64,000 bases of DNA from Manis javanica (GCF_040802235.1 NC_133159.1:71737001-71801000); one strand, 5' to 3'. Numbered from the stretch's first letter, positions 32,601-43,969 are shown. A program made the numbers and translations. The notes: generated by a model not told the origin, from the letters alone.

Positions 32601-34786
32601 TCATAGTACTTACTGTAATTTGTAATTATACATTTATTTGTTTTCAACGCTAATGACCTACATGTTTGAAGCAGGCAAAACCCAAGTATGTTCTGCTCTT
32701 AGTATGTTCATAAACTCTGTATATGCCCTGTACTTAGCAGAATGCCAAGTACATAGTGTTCTGGATGAATGTCAAATTCACTGCACTTATTTTGTAATTT
32801 GAAATTATCATTTTATGTCAGTCTCCCTCCTCCCAGGAAATCAAGTTCTTTTCAAACTAGGATTATGTCTTAGTTTTTAATTTTTAAACTATTAGAATCA
32901 ATGACAATATCAGCCTCACAGCAGCATGTAATCCACATTTATGAAACTGAACTAAATTCAACCAAAAAGATGAAGTAAACAACTAGATGGGGCAGAGGGG
33001 GAGAAGCACAGAAGTGGAAGTTTCCAAAAGGATGGGTGATAGTACACTATTCATCAAGAGGAGAACACCAACAGGGTCAGCAAGCAGCTTTGGGGAAGGG
33101 ATGATAAAAAGGTTCAATTTTAGATAAGGTGAGGAATCTGCAGGGCATAAAAGTGGATTTCTGGTAGATATTTGGAAATAAGCACCTAGAGTTGAGAGAG
33201 AAGACCAAATACATTGATGATAACTTTAAAAACATATAAGATCATAAACCATTTTGGAAATATCATGAAAAAATTTTCTAAGAAAAAAATGTGCACATAT
33301 TTTTTTTCACAGACCTCCTGAAACCCATCCATGATTCCCTAAGGTAATAAATGTCTGATGCAGCTGTAAATTAGTATCATGCAGATGGATCATATCACTG
33401 AACTGATAGAAAAAAATAAAGGCCTAGAAGTCACTCTTTGTGTATACAGGCTTTATAACCTCCTTCCATAACCTCTCACTCACTGCCTGTTTTATCAGTT
33501 ATAAAATGGAATGACAACTATCTTCCTTAGAGCTTGTAAAGATTAAATGGAAACATTGTACATTGTGTGACAGGGCATCTGGTTCTTAAAGTTCATGTTT
33601 TTACTGGTACAAATTTCGAGTGAGACAATACTCATTACTTATTTATTCTATAGCAGTTATCAACGTCTGAGGTTTCCATCAACTGGAATGTAAAGCAGGG
33701 GCCTGGTTCACTTTTTGTATGTTTCCACACCCCAAAACAGTACTTTCCATATGTTAAGTGCTCCATTAATATCTGCTGAATGAGAAAAGTAAGGCACAAG
33801 TCCCAGGTATATCCAGTTTCCTTCTGCTAATGAGCCATACCAGTCGTAATTATGAGTACAGCATAATCAACCTTACAGGGGAGGAAAAGGAAGGGATTTG
33901 AAGTAAATATTTAAAAAGCTGCTGTCCTGTCCAATCCACTTCACAAAGATGATTTTGTGTAAGTACTGCAGTGTGAAGCCAGAACACACTTTATATTGAG
34001 TTTCTGATTTTAATTTGACATTATAAAGTATTTTTGTGCTACTCACATAGATCGCACATGGCAAATAATTAAAAGTGAAGGAAAAAGACGTCATTCCTCA
34101 GCAAAATCCTTTACAATTAAACACTAAGATTTGGGTAGTTCTGCAACATTCAAGCAAAAGAGCGTAATTTAGTTACTGAGTATTTTCAACGTTTACCTGT
34201 AAATTAATTTCGGCTACACCCCCTCCCTCCATTTAAATATGTGGGCGTTCGCTTGGTAGGGGAATTCCAGGTTGTGCTTTCAGCTGTTGAGCTTCCTCCC
34301 ACCCACTTCGTAAAAGTTTCACATATTTGCTCCACGGCTTGGATCCTTCATCTGGTCCAGCATTTGCTCCATATTCTGCCGGAGGCTCAAGGAGTCAGAC
34401 TCTAGGATGAACCTGAGCCGTCGATCCCTAAACGCGCAGCTCCAAAGCGCAGCCAGGGTAAAATCACGAGGGCTTGGGACAGGAGTGGGCAGGCTGACTG
34501 CCATGAAACGCTCCGCTGGACAAGTTTCGGAAACCCAAGCCCTGCTTTTAGCGATTTAAACCGTGGATGAACAGGTCACAGGGGATCACTTCCACAAAGG
34601 TCCCCGGGACGCAGTGCTCGACGCGGTCCTGCGGTGCAGCTTCCCCAACACGCAGGCTCCCCTTCCAACTCCCATTCGGACGCCGGGCTCCCCCCTCCCT
34701 CGGCGCCCGGGCGAGGTGGGGCTACTCACGTCCTTCTTCACTTCAGTCAGGTCCTCCTCAGTGAGGGACGGCGCCGTGGGCTCCAT
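26291..34786 (-). CDS. BCL10: BCL10 immune signalling adaptor, spliced, three coding exons
   Basis: Joined exons 34730-34786, 28315-28603 and 26291-26646 give 702 nt, a 233-residue protein, the human length. BCL10 connects CARD9/10/11/14 scaffolds to MALT1 in the cytosol and drives NF-kB activation after antigen-receptor and related signals. The CARD spans about residues 13-101, mostly exon 2, and keeps Leu41 and Gly78, positions known to matter for human CARD function. A segment after the CARD binds MALT1 in human. The C-terminal half is Ser/Thr/Pro-rich, with SNSDESSFSEK around 136-146. At residue 134 a Cys stands where I recall Ser in human. The start has a good Kozak context (G -3, G +4). 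Introns are GT-AG (6.1 kb and 1.7 kb). No frameshift or stop is present. Confidence 0.97.
26647..28314 (-). other. BCL10 intron 2 (about 1.7 kb)
   Basis: Holds a MIR on the minus strand at about 26755-26890 ('acattttttagataaggaaa') and an L2 3' fragment on the plus strand at about 27535-27640 ('gagttccttaaggacagagc', 'tgtatccccagcacttagaa'). Nothing else is recognised. Confidence 0.7.
28315..28603 (-). CDS. BCL10: BCL10 coding exon 2 (CARD)
   Basis: The acceptor ...TTTTAG precedes ALENLRVYLCEK. The exon encodes residues 20-115 plus one base and ends ...IKLEHLK. The donor is GTAGGG (complement of 28309-28314). There is no Met codon in this exon. Confidence 0.96.
28836..29265 (-). mobile_element. 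Solo LTR, copy B, inside BCL10 intron 1
   Basis: LTR sense is the minus strand, the same as BCL10. It is flanked by a perfect 5-bp duplication CACTT (28831-28835 and 29266-29270). The TATA-like CTATAAAG is the complement of 29163-29170, and AATAAA is the complement of 28939-28944. The LTR begins (minus) TGTGGATAAAATGAAGG and ends ...GGCAAAGACA or similar. Its downstream edge lies 232 bp before BCL10 exon 2. Confidence 0.92.
29765..29950 (+). repeat. MIR
   Basis: Contains 'atatgtggtcttgggtaac', 'ctctgagtctcaatttcctc' and 'aaaagtgtttggtatatagt' in MIR order. Confidence 0.75.
30070..30600 (-). repeat. Probable L2 fragment, antisense
   Basis: Resembles the complement of an L2 3' end ('caacaaacatttcatagatc', then 'aggctacacttgaacaggaa' and 'tgggaaggaaaacggg'). 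Highly diverged. Confidence 0.4.
30660..32790 (+). repeat. Long L2 block (ORF2 3' region and 3'UTR, probably several fragments)
   Basis: L2 sense order is visible: 'tatgctgatgattccaaaat', 'gaagttcaacatgtcccaaa', 'ctacaactcatccttgac', 'caaatcaccatcatctctca', 'agacccttcatgatctgggt', 'tagagtgctcttcccccag' and 'cagaatgccaagtacatag'. Some wording recurs (31.5-31.7 kb and 32.5 kb), so two overlapping insertions are likely. Confidence 0.75.
33440..33590 (+). repeat. MIR fragment
   Basis: Contains 'tatcagttataaaatggaat' and 'ttagagcttgtaaagattaa', a diverged MIR 3' half. Confidence 0.5.
34319..34504 (-). other. Unidentified 61-codon ORF in BCL10 intron 1, near exon 1
   Basis: Starts MAVSLPTPVPSPRD and includes LESDSLSLRQNMEQMLDQMK. 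The composition looks protein-like (Leu/Gln/Met-rich amphipathic stretch) in a CpG-rich zone about 230 bp downstream of exon 1. I do not recognise it. It could be part of an alternative first exon, a relic, or chance. Confidence 0.2.
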
Positions 34787-35300
34787 GGCGGAGGCGGGAG
34801 GCAGCGCTGCTTCCGGGTCCGGGACCTCGGGCGCGCCGTCCCGCCCAGGCTAGGGGCTTCGGCCTCGGGTGAGCGGGGAGGGGAGAGGCAAAACCGGGCG
34901 GGAGGAAAACTGGTGCCGCTTCGCAACCACGGGAGCTCGAGGGTCCACCCGTAGCGCTTCCGGCTCCGCCTCTGAGGCAGACGTCGCCGCAAACTGACGC
35001 ACCCAGACAAGAAGCGCAGGCCCACTCCTCCCCACTCCCTGAGACTCCGGCGCAGGCACCGCCCCTGGGAGGCGGAGCGAGCCTCAGGCCCCGCCCCATC
35101 TCGGCGGCAGCCAATCGGTGCCGGCCCGCGGCCCCGACCTTTCCGAAGATGTGCTGCGCCTACCTGCGCTGGGTCTTTGCGGCAGGCCTCGGGGCCTCCG
35201 GGTTAGGAATCATTTCGTGGGTGGGTTCAGTCGCTTGCTGGGCCGGCGGGCGCTCCCTGCTTTCGCTGACTGCCCTCTGGTGGAGTTCGGATCTCAGTCT
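34560..35300. promoter_or_regulatory. CpG island and promoter region of BCL10
   Basis: Strong CpG and G+C enrichment compared with both flanks, covering BCL10 exon 1, its upstream region and about 500 bp further. No TATA box is obvious near the gene. The island extends well past the likely BCL10 start, which would allow a divergent transcript to the right. Confidence 0.75.
34730..34786 (-). CDS. BCL10: BCL10 coding exon 1 (residues 1-19)
   Basis: Encodes MEPTAPSLTEEDLTEVKKD. The donor is GTGAGT (complement of 34724-34729) and the phase is 0. Reading on gives sequence without homology, so the splice is clear. Confidence 0.96.
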
Positions 35301-36006
35301 GTGTGTACCTTTGCATTCCTCCAATTTTCCCAGACCCTGCGCTACAATTTCTGCGACTGTGTTTGCCCACTGAAGCTGTTCAGTTATTTGGTCACATACA
35401 GATGTGTGCGCGCGCGCACACACAACTCACGCTCAGCCTAACTATAATATTAAAGAACTCTCTAAAAGAGAAAAAACCCACCTACAATCCCACCACTTTA
35501 ACACCTGATTTAATGTCTGCACACATTTTGGCCCTGTTTATTGTAATCATATTTCCTTATTCATCTGTGTGATGAAGATTATGTCTATTTCATATCTCCC
35601 ACAGGGATGCTGTGAGACTTAATTACACATTGTAACTGCGAGGGGGGTGGAAATATGTTCCCAGCCCAGTGCAAATTACCTTTGAAACGGAAATCAGTCA
35701 AAGGGAGACATAAAGTGGGAGAAACCCGTTTATTGCACAAGCAGTCATCCACTTCTGCTCGCCCTTGTCTCGGGAGACCCATCTGCAAAAAGGGACCCCA
35801 AGGAACCTGTCTCGTGAAGATATACCCTCGCCGCCCCACCCTTGTAATCACCTACTGATATGGAGATGACCTACTTCTCTCCAGTGCTTCTGGAAACACC
35901 TGTTGATGTGGAGATACATTAAGACCTGGCAAGAGATTCTGGAAACACTGCAATTTTACCCACACAGGTGTAAGGTTCTTCAGATACCAGGCACACAGTA
36001 AGCAAG
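35301..36006. other. Intergenic stretch upstream of BCL10
   Basis: No gene recognised. Includes a short alternating CG/CA run near 35407-35425. Confidence 0.45.
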
Positions 36007-36504
36007 TGTCTTGCCAATGGGTTTCAGCCCTGGGCAAGTTCGCTATGGATTCAGCGTGAACAAAGAAAATGACAGCAAAACGTTCTTGGGGTGAAAGGGT
36101 TATACCCAACTTTATTTCCAGGTGGTAGGTCAGTCACTAAAATCCCATTCACTCAGAGCGAGTCTGTAGGCAGCAAGCCAGTGTCTGCCTCTGGGCCCCT
36201 CTGTCCGCACAGCTGTCCTCTGGGGTTCTCTGCACAGTCATCCCACAGAGCCGTCCTCCTGGCCTCTCTGCACAGTCTTCCCGCACAGCCATCCTCTGGG
36301 CCTCTGTCCTCAGCGCTGCCACCACTCCAGCCTCTGCTCTACACTCCTGCAGCCTTGCGGCCCTGCCACCGTGTCACGCCCAGAGCACTGGGTAGAGCTC
36401 TTTTTAGAGAGTCAACAGTCATGTATTGCCCACAGGTGTGCAGTGAGCTAGTCAACCAGGGCCAGGTGAGAATCCTGGCCACAGAAACTCTCATTTTATC
36501 CACA
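36007..36504 (-). mobile_element. Solo LTR, copy C (longest copy)
   Basis: A perfect 5-bp duplication GCAAG flanks it (36002-36006 and 36505-36509). The minus strand carries a TATA-like element near 36400 and AATAAA near 36110. About 36190-36325 holds three or so imperfect copies of a unit of about 37 bp containing 'gcacagccatcctctgggcc'. Length is 498 bp. Confidence 0.92.
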
Positions 36505-39500
36505 GCAAGGTATTACTTATTATTATTTTTGTTGTTGTAGTTTTGTATTGAGTTTTTTTTTTTGGTATCATTAATGTACAATTACATGAAGAACATTATG
36601 TTTAATAGGCTCCCCCCATCACCAAGTCCCCCAGACAAACCCCATTACAATCACTGTCCATCAGCGCAGTAAGATGCTGTAGAATCACTACTTGCCTTCT
36701 CTGTGTTGCACAGCCCTCCCCATGCTCCACCCCCCACATTATACATGCTAATCGTAAGGCCCCCTTTCTTTTTCCCCACCCTTATCCCTCTCTTCCCACC
36801 CATCCTCCCCAGTCCCTTTCCCTTTGGTAACTGTTAGTCTATTCTTGAGTTCTGTGATTCTGCTGTTGTTTTGTTCCTTCAGTTTTTCTTTGTTCTTATA
36901 CTCCACTTATGAGTGAAATCATTTGGTACTTTTTTTTCTCGGCCTGGCTTATTTCACTGAGCATAATACCCTCTAGCTCCATCCATGTTGTTGCAAATGG
37001 TAGGATTTGTTTTCTTCTTATGGCTGAATAATATTCCATTGTGTATATGGACCACATCTTCTTTATCCATTCATCTACTGATGGACACTTAGGTTGCTTC
37101 ATTTCTTGGCTATTGTAAATAGTGCTGCAATAAACATAGGGGTGCATCTGTCTCTTTCAAATTGGGCTGCTGCATATTTGGGTAAATTCCTAGAAGTGGA
37201 ATTCCTGGGTCAAATGGTATTTCTATTTAGAGCTTTTTGAGGAACCTCCATATTGCTTTCCACAATGGTTGAACTAATTTACATTCCCACCAGCAGTGTA
37301 GTAGGGTTCCCCCTTCTCCACAACCTCTCCAACGTTTCTTGTTGTTTGTCTTTTGGACGGTGGCGATCCTTACTGGTATGAGGTGATATCTCATTGTGGT
37401 TTTAATTTGCATTTCTCTGATGACTAGCTAAGTGGAGTATCTTTTCATGTGTGTATTGGCCATCTGAATTTCTTCTTTAGAGAACTGCCCATTTTTTAAT
37501 TGGATTATTTGCTTTTTGTTTGTTGAGGTGTGTGAGCTCTTTATATATTCTGGATGTCAACCCTTTATCGGATCTGTCATTTATGAATATATTCTCCCAT
37601 ACTGTAGGATGCCTTTTGTTCTGTTGATGATGTCCTTTGCTGTACAGAAGCTTTTCATCTTGATACAGTCCCACTTGTTCATTTTTGCTTCTGTTTCCCT
37701 TGTCCAGGGAGATATGTACATAAAGAAGTCACTCATGTTTATGTCCAAGAGATTTTTGCCTATGTTTTTTTCTAAGAGTTTTATGGTTTTATGACTTACA
37801 TTCAGGTCTTTGATCCACTTTGAATTTACTTTAGTGTATGGGGTTAGACAATGGTCCACTTTCATTCTCTTACATGTAGCTCTCCAGTTTTGTCAAGACC
37901 AACTGTTGAAGAGGCTGTCATTTCCCCATTGTATGTCCATGGCTCCTTTATCATATATTAATTGACCATATATGTTTGGCTTAATGTCTGGAGTCTCTAT
38001 TGTGTTCCACTGGTCTGTGGCTCTGTTCTTGTGCCAGTACCAAATTGTCTTGATTACTGTGGCTTTGTAGTAGAGCTTGAAGTTGGGGAGTGAGATACAC
38101 CCCACTTTATTCTTCCTTCTCAGGATTGCTTTGGCTATTCGGGGTCTTTGGTGTTTTCATGTGAATTTTTGAACTATTTGTTCCAGTTCATTGAAGAATG
38201 CTGTTCGTAATTTGATAGGGATTGCATTGAATCTGTATATTGCTTTGTATAGGATGCCCATTTTGACTCTATTAATTCTTCCTTGCCAAGAGCATGGGAT
38301 GAGTTTCCTTTTGTTAGTGTCTTAACTTCTCTTAAGAGTGTCCTGCAGTTTTCAGGGTATAGGCCTTTCACTTCTTTGGTTAGGTTTATTCCTAAGTATT
38401 TTATTCTTTTTGATGCCATTATGAATGGAATTGTTTTCCTGATTTCTCTTTCTATTAGTTCATTGTTAGTGTATAGGAAAGCCACAGATTTCTGTGTATT
38501 AATTTAGTATCCTGCAACTTTGCTGAATTCCGATATTAGTTCTAGTAGTTTTGGAGTCTTTAGGGCTTTTTATGTACAATATCATGTCATCTGCAAATAG
38601 TGACAGTTTAACTTCTTCTTTACCAATCTGGATTCCTTGTATTTCTTTGTTTTGTCTAATTGCCATGGCTAGGACCTCCAGTACTATGTTGAATAACAGT
38701 GGGGAGAGTGGGCATCCCTGTCATGTTCCCGATCACAGAGGAAAAGCTTTCAGCTTCTCGCTGTTCAGTATGATGTTGGCTGTGAGTTTTTCATATATGA
38801 CCTTTATTATGTTGAGGTACTTGCCCTCTACACCCATTTTTTTGAGAGTTTTTATCATGAATGGATGTTGAACTTTGTCGAATGCTTTTTCAGCATCTAT
38901 GGAGATGATCATGTGGTTTTGTCCTTTTTGTTTATGTGGTGGATAATGTTGATGGATTTTCAAATGTTTCAATCCCACTTGGTCATGGTGTATGATCCTT
39001 TTGAAGTATTTTTGAATTTGGTTTGCTAATATTTTGTTGAGTATTTTTGCATCTACATTCATCAGGGATATTGGTCTGTAATTTTCTTTTTTAGTGGGGT
39101 CTTTGCCTGGTTTTGGTATTAGGGTGATGCTGGCTTCATAGAATGAGTTTGGGAGTATTCCCTCTTCTATTTTTGGGAAAACTTTAAAAACAATGGGTAT
39201 TATGTCTTCTCTGTATGTCTGATAAAATTCCGAGGTAAATCCATCTGGCCTGAGGCTTTTGTTCTTGGGTACTTTTTTGATTACCGCTTCAATTTTGTTC
39301 TTGGTAAGTGGTTTGTTTAGATTTTCTGTTTCTTTCTGGGTCAGTCTTGTATTTTTCTAGGAAGTTGTCCATTTCTTCTAGGTTTTCCTGCTTGTTAGCA
39401 TATAGGTTTTCATAGTATCCTCTAATAATTCTTTGTATTTCTGTGGGGTCCGTCATGATTTTTCCTTTCTCGTTTCTGATTCTGTTGATGTGTGCTGATT

Positions 39501-39696
39501 CTCTTTTTCTCTTAATAGGTCTAGCTAGCAGCTTATCTATTTTGTTTATTTTCTCAAAGAACCAGCTCTTGGTTTCCTTGATTTTTTCTATTGTTTTATT
39601 CTTCTCAATTTTATTTACTTATTCTCTGATCTTTATTATATCCCTCCTGCTGACTTTAGGCCTCATTTGTTCTTCTTTTTCCAATTTCGATAATTT

Positions 39697-40677
39697 TTAC
39701 TTTAGACTATTCATTTGGGATTGTTCTTCCTTCTTTAAATATGCCTGGATTGCTGTATACTTTCCTCTTATGACTGCTTTCGCTGTGTCCCACAGAAGTT
39801 GGGGCTTTGTGTTGTTGTTGTCATTTGTTTCCATATATTGCTTGATTTCTATTTTCATTTGGTTCTTGATCCATTGATTATTTAGGAGCTTGTTGTTAAG
39901 CCTCCATGTGTTTGTGAGCCTTTTTGTTTTCTTTGTACAATTTATTTCTAGTTTTATGCCTTTGTGGTCTGAAAAGTTGGTTGGTAGGATTTCAATCTTT
40001 TTGAATTTACTGAGGCTCTTTTTGTGGCCTAGTATGTGGTCTATTCTGGAGAATTTTCCATGTGCACTTGAGAAGAATGTGTATCCTGTTGCTTTTGGGT
40101 GTAGAGTTCTATAGATGTCTATTAGGTCCATCTGTTCTAGTGTGTTATTCAGTGCCTCTGTGTCCTTACTTATTTTCTGTCTGGTGGATCTGTCCTTTGA
40201 AGTGAGTAGTGTGTTGAAGTCTCCTAGAATGAATGCATTGCATTCTGTTTCCTCCTTTAATTCTGTTAGTATTTGTTTCACATATGCTGGTGCTCCTGTG
40301 TTGGGTGCATATATGTTGATAATGGTTATATCCTCTTGTTGGACAGACCCCTCTATCATTATGTAATGTCCTTCTTTATCTCTTCTTACTCTCTTTGTTT
40401 TGAAGTCTATTTTGTCTGATGAAAGTACTGCAACACCTGCTTTTTTCTCCCTGTTGTTTGCATGAAATATCTTTTTCCATCCTTTGACTTTTAGTTTGTG
40501 CATGTCTTTGGGTTTGAGGTGAGTCTCTTGTAAGCAGCTTATAGATGGGTCTTGCTTTTTCATCCATTCTATTACTCTGTGTCTTTTGATTGGTGCATTC
40601 AGTCCATTTACATTTAGGGTGATTATTGAAAGATATGTACTTATTGCCATTGTGGGCTTTAGATTCGTGGTTACCAA
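39697..40677 (-). pseudogene. L1 ORF2 N-terminal part with complete endonuclease domain
   Basis: A 326-codon open frame. The apurinic-type endonuclease motifs are all visible in order: LNVNGL (Asn near 24), QETH (near 50), IYAPN, GDFN, RIDHIL and FSDHKG. In active L1s this domain nicks target DNA. The frame stops at about the start of the linker to reverse transcriptase; the rest of ORF2 continues only in pieces (38733-39062 with SIDAEKAFD; 37893-38105; 37581-37865; 37227-37412; 36896-37147). It is a disabled ORF, not a host gene. Confidence 0.9.
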
Positions 40678-41074
40678 AGGTTCAAGGTTAGCTTCTTTAC
40701 TATCTTACTGTCTAACTTAACTTGCTTATTGAGCTGTTATAAACACTGTCTGATGTTTCTTTATTTCTCTCCCTTCTTATTCCTCCTCCTTCATTCTTTA
40801 TATGTTGGGTGTTTTATTCTGTGCTCTTTTGTGTTTCCTTTGACTGCTTTTGTGAGTAGTTGATGTTATTTTTTGCCTTTAGTTAGTATTTGGTTGGTCT
40901 GCTTTCTTTGCTGTGATTTTATTTTCTCTGGTGACATCTATTTAGCCTTAGGAGTGCTCCTATTTAGAGCAGTCCCTCTAAAATACCCTGTAGAGGTGGT
41001 TTATGGGAGGCAAATTCCCTCAAGTTTTGCTTGTCTGGGAGTTGTTTAATCTCTCCTTCATATTTAAATGATAA

Positions 41075-41818
41075 TCATGCTGGATACAGTATCCTTGGTT
41101 CAAGGCCCTTCTGTGTTATTGCATTGAATATATCATGACATTCTTTTCTGGCCTGTAAGGTTTCTGTTGAGAAGTCTGATGATAGCCTGATAGGTTTTCC
41201 TTTGTAGATGACCTTTTTCCTCTCTCTAGCTGCCTTTAAAACTCTGTCTTTGTCCTTGATCTTTGCCATTTTTATTATTATGTGTCTTGGTGTTGCCCTC
41301 CTTAGGTCCCTTGTGTTGGGAGTTCTGTGGTCTTCCGTGGTCTGAGCAATTCTTTCCTCCCCCAGTTTGGGGAAGTTTTCAGCAATTATTTCTTCACATA
41401 CACTTTCTATCCCTTTTTCTCTCTCTTCTGCTTCTGGTACCCCTATAATGAAGATATCGTTCCTTTTGGATTGGTCACACAGTTCTCTTAATATTGTTTC
41501 ATTTCTGGAGATCCTTTTATCTCTCTCTGCATCAGCTTCTATGCATTCCTGTTCTCTGGTTTCTATTCCATTAATGGCCTCTTGCATCTCATTCATTCTG
41601 CTTTTAAGTCCTTTCAGGGATTGTTTTATTTCTGTAGTCTCCCTCCCTACTTTGTCCATTAGCTCTTGCATTTTTTTCTGCAGCTCCATCAGCATGGTTA
41701 TGACCTTTATTTTGAATTCTTTTTCAGGAAGATTGGTTAGGTCTCTCTCCCCAGTTTCCCTCTCAGGGGAGGATGTCTGTGTGATTCTGGTCTGGGTCAA
41801 ATTCTTCTGCCTTTTCAT
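41075..41818 (-). pseudogene. L1 ORF1 (RNA-binding chaperone protein), truncated by a stop
   Basis: 247 codons starting MKRQKNLTQTRITQTSSP. The coiled-coil region (about residues 35-115, with KMQELMDKVGRETTEIKQSL) is followed by the RRM-like part (NDIFIIGVPEAEEREKG) and a C-terminal domain that begins with LRRATPRHIIIKM. In L1s generally ORF1p forms a trimer and packages L1 RNA. The frame stops at 41075-41077 with TGA at a position that reads Arg in the family, probably a CGA to TGA change. Protein-like sequence goes on in the same frame after it, so the C-terminal domain is cut short. Confidence 0.88.
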
Positions 41819-42651
41819 GGTGATAGAGGTAGTTGTAGGGAGCTGGCGTGTGTGTCAGCTGGGAGAACGTCCCTTCTTGCTAGTTTGAGGCCTTCCTCTC
41901 CTGGGAGAATGGCGACCCCTAGAGGCTTTTGCTGGGCAGCTGTGCACAGACGGGGTCTCTGATTCTTGCCTGGGCTGCTGTGAAGCTGTACATGGCTGCT
42001 GTGGGCGTGGCCAGCCTCAGGCTGCTCCTCCACTATGGCGGGGCTACACTGGAGGGGGAACGGGTGGGAGGCTGTTTATTGCCATGAGGGGCCTCCGAGC
42101 TGTGCTGCCGCCCCAGGGGTTAAGGCACCCAGAGCTCCCCAGGATTCCTAGCTGCTGGGCTGAGTGTGCCAGGACACTTCTGCCCAGCTGTGGGGTCCCT
42201 GTCCCTTTAAGACTTTCAAAAAGCACTCACTTTTCTTTTGTCCCAGGGGCACCGGCTGTGGAGACCCGCACGTTGGTTTTACTGTCCCGTTTCCCTAGTA
42301 TCCAGCACACCACACACTGTGTGTCTGCGCTCCGGTACGGATGACTAGGGCTGGGTATTTAGCAGTCCTGGGCTCCCTCTCCCTCCCCACTCTGACTCCT
42401 CTCCTCCTGCTGGGAGCTGGGTTGAGGGGCGCTCGTGTCCCACCAGACCATGGCTTGTATTTTACCCCCTTCACAAGGTGCTGGGTTCCTGCAGGTGTAG
42501 ATGTAGCCTGGCTATTGTCCTGTATCTACTGGTCTCTCTTTTAGGAATAGTTGTATTTGTTGTATTTTCAAAAATATATATGGTTTTGGGAGGAGATTTC
42601 CACTGCTCTACTCATGCCGCTATCTTGGCTCCTCCTCTATTACTTATTATT

Positions 42652-43149
42652 TTGCATTGCTTTAACATTTATTGAATCCTCACTAGTATGTTCTAGGCAT
42701 CTTACCCTATAGGAGTTTTCCCATTTTATTAGGGGAGATTGATGACCAACACATATCTCTTCTCAGAATTGTATTCTAACTACTAATAGAAGTGTATACA
42801 AAGCAACATGAGTAATGTGTATGAGAAGCTCAAAACAGAGACCTGGGTCCAAAGTGTTCATTTGGACAACATACTAAATGACCCGGATGGTTTTTGAATC
42901 TGGGAGGATAGATAAAAATGAGAAGAGGACCAAAGACAAACTTGGGAACTCCACCATTTAAGAGAAGGGAAAGCATGAGAACCAGAAAAGAACATGTTGT
43001 CAAAGCCACATCAATGCAGTTTTGATCACAAACAACACAGAGATTCTGCTTTTAACAGTAACATTGCAACATACATCTTTTCCACATTGGTACACAGTAC
43101 AATTTTTGCTAATTGCTTAATCTTCCTTCTCTTGGTATAACCCAATTTA
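42652..43149. other. Intergenic stretch
   Basis: No gene or clear repeat recognised. Confidence 0.4.
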
Positions 43150-43900
43150 CTTAATCATTTGTTCCTTCATATCACAAGTATTTGTTGAATGTGTACTATG
43201 TGTGTCGGACTCTGTTCTTAGAGCTTAGGAAGCAACTGTGAACACAATAGGTAAAAATCCCTTTCCCCCCAGAGTTTAAATTCTAGTGTATGTGTGTTTG
43301 AGTAGAGCAGATAGACATTTGAGAAATGTTATGTAAATGATTTATTATGTCAGAAGATGATAAATGATAAGAGAAAATATAAAATTGGGAAATAGGGTAA
43401 GGGTGTATGGAGTGATAAAATATAAGATAGGGTGATTAATGAACACCTCACTGAGAAGAGGAGATTTGAGTTACCACCTGAAGGAAGTGAGGGAATGAGC
43501 CATGTGGACATATGGAGAAAGAACATTATGAGTAGAGGGAACAGGCAACAAAAGGATCCAGTGTGACTGGGAAGGAGATGAGGTCCTTGTACACCACCTT
43601 AAAAATTTTTCTGACTGCTTTAAGTCATATGGGCTCGCTCTGAATCAGATGGGAAGCCACTGGAGGGTTCTGAACAGAGGAGTGATATGATCCCCTTCAT
43701 GACTGGAAGAAATACTTTCACTATTGTCTTGCGGGGAAGGAAGACGGAGTTACACCAGTTACCAATCACCATGATCCAGGCTCTAAGAAGTGGTGGCTCA
43801 GACCATGGTTGATAGCAGTGAGGGGGGTGAGAACATTCTGAAGTGAAGTGGGGAAGTGGTTTCATTTCCTTTCAAAAGGATAACCGTAGTTGAAGAAACA
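43150..43900 (-). repeat. L2 3' half, antisense
   Basis: Complement of L2 in the right order: 'caagtatttgttgaatgtgt', 'tgaaggaagtgagggaatga', 'agatgggaagccactggagg', 'gaacagaggagtgatatgat' and 'tgatccaggctctaagaag'. Confidence 0.8.
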
Positions 43901-43969
43901 GAGAACCCAGCAAGACAGTGATCCACACAAAGCTGAGGGTGGTGTGACCAGCGTGGGAACAGTGGTGAA

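Larger units (their letters stand above)
28604..34729 (-). other. BCL10 intron 1 (about 6.1 kb)
   Basis: Contains solo LTR copy B, two MIRs and a long L2 block, listed separately. The last 400 bp near exon 1 become CpG-rich. Confidence 0.85.
36525..42637 (-). mobile_element. Full-length L1 retrotransposon (about 6.1 kb), inactive
   Basis: A 14-bp target-site duplication TATTACTTATTATT lies at 36511-36524 and 42638-42651. The A-rich tail (T run near 36552-36563 on the plus strand) marks the 3' end. The 5' end (minus) reads GAGGAGGAGCCAAGATAGCG, as in full-length mammalian L1s. The order is 5'UTR about 41.82-42.64 kb, ORF1 41.08-41.82 kb, ORF2 from 40677 to about 37.0 kb, then 3'UTR. ORF1 has a premature stop, and ORF2 has several stops and frameshifts after its endonuclease domain. 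It inserted next to LTR copy C. Confidence 0.95.

Noticed and set aside
34758-35114. 118-codon and other overlapping ORFs upstream of BCL10
   Set aside because: They are Arg/Pro/Gly-rich frames caused by high G+C, with no homology that I recognise.
36190-36325. Repeated units that could suggest a CRISPR array
   Set aside because: They are imperfect head-to-tail repeats inside an LTR, with no spacers, in a mammalian genome.
39443-39877. 144-codon hydrophobic ORF on the plus strand
   Set aside because: It is the antisense of L1 ORF2, and its hydrophobic look comes from the complement of A-rich coding sequence.
41367-41888. 173-codon Ser/Leu-rich ORF on the plus strand
   Set aside because: It is the antisense of L1 ORF1.
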